Assembly (NCBI GenBank): GCA_949751835.1
Contig: CATKHK010000007.1
Coordinates: forward strand, 248,001 to 312,000
Direction of reading: 5' to 3'
Origin: Blepharisma japonicum
Taxonomy: Eukaryota; Ciliophora; Heterotrichea; Heterotrichida; Blepharismidae
Length of the DNA stretch: 64,000 nucleotides
In this document: positions 57,782 to 64,000 of the stretch, one piece after another
How positions within the stretch are numbered: the stretch's first letter is position 1
Layout: every line of letters starts with the position of its first letter
Notes under the pieces: generated by a model
The model's database searches: none
What the model saw: only the letters and a program-made list of their open reading frames with translations
What the model was told of the DNA's origin: nothing
Made by a program: the position numbers and the translations under genes

Positions 57782-58822
57782 TTAAGAATCATCATCCATA
57801 GGTGGCGCGGATGGGAAATAGTTAAAAGCCGCATCAATTGTGAGACGAGCTTGCGGCATTTCAGTTGGGGTCCAGTCAGCTGGAGCCTCCAATATTTGAG
57901 GACTTATTTCCATTGGGTGTATTAAAGTCCAAACTTCAAAGCTTGGGTCGTTTATAGACCCCAGTACAGCTCTGATTTGGAATGAGTAGGCACACTCTAT
58001 CTTATTGCCTTTGGTTGAGCAAACATCCTCAATATTTTCTCTCAAATCTGAGAATGGAACTTCAATTCTTAAAGCATTTTGACTCAGCAGGCCAGTTGAA
58101 GCAGGTACACTTCCAGTTTTTAATGTTTTAAGAGCATCTCTAACATAAAATACATTGTCCTTATTGCTTCTAAGTCTTAAAGTTCTCCATAAAGTGACTT
58201 CAATTGTCTTAATTGGCACATGGCACATGGAATTGTCTGCTTCAATAGTAATATTAGCTTGCTCTGTAGGAAGATACGCATTTTTATCTAAATGTGCTTT
58301 AATATTAGTTGTGCCTTTATTTAAGCACTTGCAAGTAATAATCTGTCCCGATTTTTCTAACGAAACTGAATATCTTTCCCCTGTGATAACTTGTTTGACA
58401 GTAAATGGCGCTGATTTATTGTAGCATTTATCGTTACTTGGGGAAATTTCAGCTTTTACCTTGTACATGATCTCTGCTGAGTATCCTTTCCTCTTAACTT
58501 TGAAAGACCCAGGTAGATTCTCAGGGAGTATGAAGGCGAATGGAAAAGTATATTGTCCAGGAACGATGGAAATCGTATCAAAGTTAAATAGAGGAATTTT
58601 CACCCCCATATTATAGTGTTTTGCTTTCGTTCCTCGGTTTGCATCGCTAGGCCTTTTCTTTCATTCGCATTTTTCAACGCCCTTCACTTTGAGTCAGACT
58701 GTGTTGGACTCAACAGTTTCTTTAACAGCAAGATAGACCTTCCCAGACACTTCGCCTCCTGCATTAAAAGATGTCCCATCCAGCTGAACAGCAAGCTCGC
58801 ATTTATCACTAGATGCACCCAT
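57782..58822 (-). CDS. Arrestin-domain protein with a C-terminal PSAP motif
   Basis: The gene encodes 346 residues from ATG at 58822, with two TGA-Trp codons (NTVWLKVKG, CEWKKRP). It has arrestin N and C beta-sandwiches: the N domain has the GGEVSGKVYLAV and VWLKVKGVEKCEW strands and IVPGQYTFPFAFILPENLPGS, typical of alpha-arrestin/Vps26-like proteins; the C domain begins near IKAHLDKNAYLPTEQANITI. The protein starts MGASS, a possible N-myristoylation site. The tail NYFPSAPPMDDDS holds a P-S-A-P motif, the known ligand of the TSG101 UEV domain. It is probably an endosomal or plasma-membrane trafficking adaptor. Confidence 0.88.
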
Positions 58823-59043
58823 ATTATTTTATTTCATCAACAATATTTATTTTGGCCTCTCAATCAGAAAGAATTTATTGAATATTTCCTTAAGGGAAAA
58901 AATCCCTTTCACCTATATAAAACCATTTTCCAAATGCTACTTTAAGTCAATAATCAATAAAATGTGGTTCTCTAATTCACCTAATTTAGAGAGGTAGAAG
59001 GACTTAATAATACTTCGAATAACGAATAATATTAATTTGGATA

Positions 59044-59877
59044 ATGACAAGTCTTCAAAAGTACCTGATTCAAAAGGAGCAAGCTCAAAAAGAGTATGAA
59101 GAGCCTAAAGTTGGAAGATATTCCTTGCCAGCCAAATCGCAGGTTGATCGTTCATTAGGCCTCGAACAGTTTTTCCCTAACGAGTCTGATGATAATCTAG
59201 TGCTATTTGCATCAATGTTCTCAAGCAAGGAAGAAATGGATCAAGCAGTTGAAAATATTTTGAAAACAGGCTCGTCAATCCAAAATTACATAAAAGACTG
59301 AAACTTGGTGCAAGGACGTAAAAGAAAGCCGAAGCAAAATCAAAATCAGCAACAAGGTTCGCAAGGCAAGTCATCTCAAGAAAAGAAAAAATACAAAAAG
59401 AAAGATATGCAGCCTGAGAGATCCCAAAATCAGTCTAACAGGTCCTCTAATCCAAGCTCAAAGCCAATTAGCAAGACTGCATCCTATGCATCATCTCAAG
59501 CTTCACATTCAAGAAATGAAAGTACAACTCAACAGAGCATTGAAATCGAAGCGCCTAAAATTATTCAAGAGACCGAGAAAGCACCTGAGCAAATAGAAAT
59601 AAAAGTCGACTTATTGAAAGATGAAAATCCTCAATTCTCAGTTATTGATGAAGAGCAAACAGAAAAGTTCATTGGAAGACAATTTTCTCATAAATCTGAA
59701 GAAAGTGAGGCTTCGAAGAAAAAAGATACGGTGGATTTTCAAGGCCAAGCAGGGATTGAGACAAAAGAAGTTGGCGTTCAGGTGAGCCAGGAGTCTGGGA
59801 TTCCAGTTATGATTGTTCCTTTGCAAGACAGAGACTTCTTCAGGATTGAGAACTTGATCTATCCAAAGCACTACTAA
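59044..59877 (+). CDS. Unrecognised, largely disordered protein
   Basis: The gene encodes 277 residues; TGA at ~59299 is Trp (KDWNLVQG). The first ~85 residues are more structured (FFPNESDDNLVLFASMFSSKEEMDQAV). The middle is a Lys/Gln/Ser-rich low-complexity stretch (KRKPKQNQNQQQGSQ, KKKYKKKD) like RNA-binding tails; the end is acidic, then a short folded-looking C-terminus. First of four head-to-tail genes with minimal spacing; the next ATG is 15 nt after its TAA. Confidence 0.68.
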
Positions 59878-59892
59878 TTAATTTTATTTAAA

Positions 59893-60675
59893 ATGGTCAC
59901 TTTGACTCTTGGAAAGCGATGGGAGGAGAAAATGAACGAAATCGCGAATTTAAAAGTAGCCAAACATGAACTAAAAGAAGAAATCAGCGAGCTTAGAACA
60001 GAAATGGAAAACTATAAAAAAAGAGCCGAAGACGCTGAATTTTCTAATCAAGAAACCCAAGTTCTTTACAAGACTGTATGTGAAGAACTCGCATCATATA
60101 AAAAAGACAACTCTGATAAAACTAAAAACATTTTAAAATACCAGCAGGACACTACAAATCAAAGCATCGCTATTGAGCAGCTTAGATCAAGCCTATCTTC
60201 CCTACAACTCAAATTAGATGAAATTTCAAATTCTAATATTCTCAAAGATAAATTAATTTGTGACCTTAAAGAAGAAATCCAAAGGGGTGATAGAGTTAGA
60301 GCGAAGCTAGAACAAGAAAGGGACCATTGGCAAGAAGAGCATGAAAAGAAATGCCGAGAAGTTGAGCTTATAACCAAATCGCGGGATCATTGTGAAAAAC
60401 ATATTGCTATATTAGTAAAAGACAAAGATAGACTATTAAGCAGAAGGGAAGAGCCTTCTACAGTTTTATCACAAAAGCATGCATATTATGACTATGTGGA
60501 GTCCCAACAACTCCCTGAACCAAAACCAAATAATTCATGGGGCAATGTCGAAAACCTTCGACTGAAGAACTTACTTGATGAAGAAAAAAAGCTCAACAAA
60601 GAGAAAGAGCAGCAAATAGAAAAACTGCAGAAGGAAAACTGGAATCTTATAAATCGGTTAAGAAATAAGAAATAA
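59893..60675 (+). CDS. Coiled-coil protein
   Basis: The gene encodes 260 residues, nearly all coiled coil with heptads (LKEEISELRTEMENYKKRAE; DEEKKLNKEKEQQIEKLQKE). A short break with Pro/Asn (LPEPKPNNSW) lies near residue 210. No TM or catalytic motif. Likely a structural or cytoskeletal component. It starts 15 nt after the preceding stop and ends 6 nt before the next ATG. Confidence 0.7.
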   Translation: MVTLTLGKRWEEKMNEIANLKVAKHELKEEISELRTEMENYKKRAEDAEFSNQETQVLYKTVCEELASYKKDNSDKTKNILKYQQDTTNQSIAIEQLRSSLSSLQLKLDEISNSNILKDKLICDLKEEIQRGDRVRAKLEQERDHWQEEHEKKCREVELITKSRDHCEKHIAILVKDKDRLLSRREEPSTVLSQKHAYYDYVESQQLPEPKPNNSWGNVENLRLKNLLDEEKKLNKEKEQQIEKLQKENWNLINRLRNKK

Positions 60676-60681
60676 TTTAAC

Positions 60682-61122
60682 ATGGACAGATCTGAATCAA
60701 CAGAAGCACTTTTTCAAGTCTTGGGGTCTCAAAAGCAAAGAATGAAGTCTTATGAGCAGTCAATCAGAGACTCTAACAAATCAATTGAAAACTATGTAAT
60801 TGAACAAGTAAAACACAAGCGAGAAGTCCAAGAATCAGTTGCAAGAAATCCTTTTAAGTTGCATGGAGAAGCTGGAGAAACAGTCTCCAGGATCTTAAAC
60901 CTTCTAGACTGATGGAAAACCAATCAGCAAGAAGAGCAGAAAGAGCTTCTATGTGATGTCGAAACAAATTTGCAAGAAGCTGATGAAATCTTGAACAAGC
61001 TCAAAGACGAAGTAAACTCCAGGAAAATTTATGGAGGCGCCAAAGTGCCTTCCAGAATAAAAAATAAGCTGAAAGAGATGAATCAGAAAGCGAGACAAAA
61101 AAGTGTCAATAAAATTCCATAA
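60682..61122 (+). CDS. Small coiled-coil protein
   Basis: The gene encodes 146 residues; TGA at 60910-60912 is Trp (LDWWKTN). It is helical and charged throughout, with an RNPFKLHGEAGETVSRIL segment in the middle and a basic C-terminus (KNKLKEMNQKARQKS). Family unknown. Only 6 nt separate its ATG from the stop of the preceding coiled-coil gene, and 21 nt its stop from the next ATG. Confidence 0.65.
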
Positions 61123-61143
61123 TTGTAAGAGTTTATAATAATT

Positions 61144-62526
61144 ATGAAATGCACATTTAAAGGTAAAATTGAGCGATTTTCTCAAGCTTTACATTCAAAA
61201 ACGTGGGAATTGTTTGACAAAGTTCCAGGGAATGAATATGTGTGGGGAAATATTGTGAGAAGAACAAAGTATTGGAGAGAATGGGATGTAAAGGTAGGAA
61301 ATTCAGCTGCACAAAAATTATTTAAAACAGGAAAAAATCCTTTCGATCTTTTGCATTTAGGGATCTATGGTATTAAGACAAATCAGACGAAATACTTGGA
61401 GAAAATGCAAAAAGAATGAAAGACAGTAGGCCCAATGATTGGGATTGATGAAATGATAGCCTTGGAAAAAGTCTTAATACAAGAAGATGGACAAGAAAAC
61501 AGAAATATTATAAGAGCCCAATATAAGCCTGAGTGAAAAGCACTAAACTATATCAAATATTTGAATCATCCAGACGTCTCTAATATCGAAATTTCTGAAA
61601 ACAGCAGAGAAATCGCAATAGAAATAGATGGTAGGTGAATAGTCTTTGTAGGCTGTCCCTCAGAAGAAATGCCTTTAAATCCTTTCCTAGATCTAATCAA
61701 CAGGTATAATATTCAGACTATATCTGTCCCCTTGTCCCACCCTGAAACTTTGGTGTCTCCTGAAGAGGCTCGGCTTTACATCAACAAATTAGTTGAAGAC
61801 AGGGCAAGCTACAAAGAAGAGCAAAGCGTTCAAATGATAGCAAAAAATCAATTTGGATTGAAGATGAATGATATTTATTCCACAATGGTTCTTAGATCTT
61901 GCTCAATGAAGCAGAAAATATTACTATCAGCTCCATCAAAAGGAACCTTGATGACCTGGGCGACACAAATCCCGGATATCAACGAGTATTTTAATGAAGT
62001 TCGAGTTGCCACATTTTTGGATTTATGTGAAGTTCTGGATTCAGTTGCTAATAAAGGTTGCAATTTATGCACAAAATCTAAGAAAATACCAACTGAAAAA
62101 TATATTCACTCATTATTATCGTCTGATGAATTAACTGAGCAGTATATGGACTATATGGCTTTCAAAATCCAAAGCTTTACAAATAAAGAAAACATTCTTA
62201 TTCTTTTGCCAATTTATTTGATGCATGCATTTGCTAAAAAATTTTTGAGTCCAGCAACAAATCCATTGATCTTTCAGCACAAAGTTAGCGCTGACGAGCT
62301 TGCGATTGCTTCGTTCCTATTTGATGATGAGTAAATTTTATTTAGAGATCCAGCAGCTACTAAGCAATTTTCCAAAGAAGAAATGAAGGAGTATTTGGAG
62401 ATCAAAAAGCAGAGTGAAGAATTACTTCAGCCTTCTAGCTTTGATTTGTGGCCAAAAGAGATAAAGAAAGAAAACCAGTGCTTTGCAATTTCTAGGTTCA
62501 TTAAACAAAACACAAAATTTGGGTAA
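61144..62526 (+). CDS. Unrecognised alpha/beta protein
   Basis: The gene encodes 455 residues in two exons. A 15-nt intron at 62331-62345 (GTAAATTTTATTTAG) joins FLFDDE to DPAATKQF. Three TGA-Trp codons occur in the first third. The N-terminus is basic (MKCTFKGKIERFSQALHSK) and could be a mitochondrial presequence, but this is weak. The centre shows alternating strand/helix segments (REIAIEIDGRWIVFVGCP; ILILLPIYLMHAF). No catalytic motif recognised. Its TAA directly abuts the stop codon of the convergent carbonic-anhydrase-like gene. Confidence 0.7.
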
Positions 62527-63333
62527 TTAACTATTTATAATAAAGAATAAAAGAATTGATGATATGCAGTATTCAAGGGAATAAGAATACCGAATAGTTC
62601 TTCCATTTCTAGACTGAAGAGATCTCACGTTTCCATTTTTGAACGCAGGGTTTCCACTCCATGTGTCATTAAAATAATTCATCTGCTCGAAACTCACTCC
62701 TTGCTCAGTTTCAAAAATATACCACAAGACATTTTCTTCACAGTCTGGCATAGTCAATGATCCGCTGTACATAAAATAATCATCACTTGGATCTACAATT
62801 CCCAGCAAGTTTACATTTGAGTTTGAAGGCAAAACATTTGACATCATAGTAGAAGGTAAATTGTCTACTTCAATTGCGTCAAAAAAGTAAGAAAAATCTC
62901 CAGGTCGGATCATCACAGAAACCACTGCTCGTTTGGGGAAATCAACTGTATAATCACTATCAGATACTGTATGGTAGATTTGGAGTTCCATTTGTGAGCT
63001 GTGCCCATTGAATTGATGCTCACTGGGCCTATGAAATATGATATAGTCAGTGAGGAATTTCCTGTCTAAACCATCTGAATCGGTAACGGTGATATAGCCA
63101 AAATCGCTTTCTATGTAAATATAATTTCCATTATTAGATACAGTTCGTGATCCAGTTTTTCCGTAATAATAAACTTCCATTGAATATTTTGAGCCAAGGG
63201 AGCTTGCGCTGCTTTTCTTAATGTTAATTGGGGATTGTTTGCCTCCTGAACTGCACGTGCCAGTCCAGTCTCCGCCATTGCTTGAATAATCCCAAGCAAG
63301 TGCATAATAGAATAAAAAGATAACCAACTTCAT
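62527..63333 (-). CDS. Alpha-carbonic-anhydrase-like protein lacking two zinc ligands
   Basis: The gene encodes 268 residues from ATG at 63333; an upstream in-frame ATG at 63396 would bury the signal peptide. It has signal peptide MKLVIFLFYYALA, then an alpha-CA fold with GGDWTGTCSSGGKQSPINI, YIIFHRPSEHQFNG, MELQIYH, RPGDFSYFF and YSGSLTMPDCEENVLWYIFE. The active enzyme needs three His (94, 96, 119). Here the aligned positions are Ile99, His101 and Gln118, so two ligands are lost although the Thr199-equivalent region SLT.P is kept. It therefore resembles catalytically dead carbonic-anhydrase-related proteins. A hydrophobic C-terminus (CISSILLFFIINS) suggests a GPI anchor or TM tail. Likely a cell-surface binding protein. 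Confidence 0.88.
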   Translation of the reverse strand: MKLVIFLFYYALAWDYSSNGGDWTGTCSSGGKQSPINIKKSSASSLGSKYSMEVYYYGKTGSRTVSNNGNYIYIESDFGYITVTDSDGLDRKFLTDYIIFHRPSEHQFNGHSSQMELQIYHTVSDSDYTVDFPKRAVVSVMIRPGDFSYFFDAIEVDNLPSTMMSNVLPSNSNVNLLGIVDPSDDYFMYSGSLTMPDCEENVLWYIFETEQGVSFEQMNYFNDTWSGNPAFKNGNVRSLQSRNGRTIRYSYSLEYCISSILLFFIINS

Positions 63334-63820
63334 TTTAATTTTTCTGATTTGAAGGAGCATAATATAATATATTTTGCTATCATTTTTTGTTCCCATACCT
63401 TGAAATTGCGCTGCTAAGGATTATTCTTGCAGTAAGGCAACCTTTCTCCTCTTGGTATTCTACTTATTTGGCTTGTATAATGAATTGCTTATATTTCCTT
63501 TTGATTTAAAACTCTAGTAGAATTCTTTTAGACTCTGATATTCGAAAAGAAATTAGGCATCAAAATATAAATAATAACTAAAAGTATATACTTTGTAATT
63601 CTCTTTGGAAAACCTTAATAAGTATAAAATGACCAAGAAGTATAATTAGAAAATTTATTTTAATTCATAAATAGTATTATTTTTAAATTGAACTTATTAA
63701 CTATAATATTTAAGCAATAATTTCAAATATCAATAAAGCTTTCTAAGTTGAAATTAAAAGTAATGAATCTTTCTGTTGGATGTTAGAAAAAATGAGGAAT
63801 AAGAATAATATAAATTGAAT
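63334..63820. other. Divergent intergenic region
   Basis: About 0.5 kb of AT-rich DNA between the start of the carbonic-anhydrase-like gene and the A20 gene. No open frame or motif recognised; likely contains both promoters. Confidence 0.3.
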
Positions 63821-64000
63821 ATGGATTCACATATGTGCAGAAATTGTAAAGAGTTTTTTGGATGCCAAGATGGGCTTTGCTCGAAATGCTTTAAATTAGA
63901 AAAACTGAAATCAGAAACGATCCGGGCTCTACCTGAGCTTATCTCAGCGGTTCCACCCCCTGTCGAAGAAACCAAACAGCCACCACCTCAGGTGATTCAT
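63821..64000 (+). CDS. A20-type zinc-finger protein, 5' part only
   Basis: The ATG at 63821 opens a frame that runs off the window. The first residues MCRNCKEFFGCQDGLCSKCF form an A20 zinc finger (C-x2-C-x10-C-x2-C) with the typical FFG and GLCSKC signature. It is followed by a helical segment and a Pro-rich linker (SAVPPPVEETKQPPPQ), as in ZFAND5/6 and plant stress-associated proteins, which have an AN1 finger after the linker. An AN1 domain would be expected beyond the edge. The A20 finger binds ubiquitin in this family. Confidence 0.82.
   Translation, partial: MDSHMCRNCKEFFGCQDGLCSKCFKLEKLKSETIRALPELISAVPPPVEETKQPPPQVIH

Overview
The window is nuclear DNA of a ciliate, most likely the somatic (macronuclear) genome of Blepharisma or a close heterotrich. 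Three observations support this. TGA is read as tryptophan throughout: conserved proteins such as arginyltransferase, PP6, FIG4 and PDE stay open and align only if TGA is Trp, while genes end in TAA or TAG. The introns are 15 nt long (16 nt once), of the form GTA...TAG or GTA...CAG. The DNA is AT-rich with short, frequently switching genes. Stentor shares the tiny introns but uses the standard code, so Blepharisma fits better. This assignment is inference from known ciliate codes.

Left part (1-19.6 kb): mostly conserved housekeeping and signalling genes. They are an EF-hand/PIP5-kinase fusion, a tryptophan-rich repeat protein, a TBC1D5-like Rab-GAP, a CDC50 flippase subunit, a THOC7-like protein, ATE1 arginyltransferase, a lipid-anchored EF-hand protein, a six-TM cyclic-nucleotide phosphodiesterase and a GOLD-type seven-TM protein (TMEM87-like), with several unrecognised proteins between them.

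Middle part (19.8-50.6 kb): a looser accessory region built largely of duplicates and relics. It holds small N-myristoyl-type proteins, two HAD phosphatases, a 14-3-3-like relic, a PIN-type carrier across a spurious assembly gap, a secreted GDPD, a C2H2 protein, FIG4, two tandem kelch/cysteine-rich membrane proteins, two tandem basic PGP/IQ-motif proteins (the second split by a TA-bounded 273-bp insert that looks like a retained internal eliminated sequence), two soluble kelch-like paralogs, an F-box-like zinc protein, and decayed gene fragments.

Right part (50.7-64 kb): conserved and dense again. It holds PP6, an unusual Nup98 (FQ/PFQ repeats plus an apparent ubiquitin-like domain), PP2C, an arrestin with a C-terminal PSAP motif, four head-to-tail genes only 6-21 nt apart, an alpha-carbonic-anhydrase-like protein lacking two zinc ligands, and the start of an A20 zinc-finger gene.

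Phosphoinositide and endosomal traffic is a recurring theme (PIP5K, FIG4, TBC1D5-like, CDC50, PSAP arrestin), as is phosphatase/second-messenger signalling (PP6, PP2C, PDE). No rRNA, tRNA or CRISPR was seen. No promoter or terminator element could be assigned.
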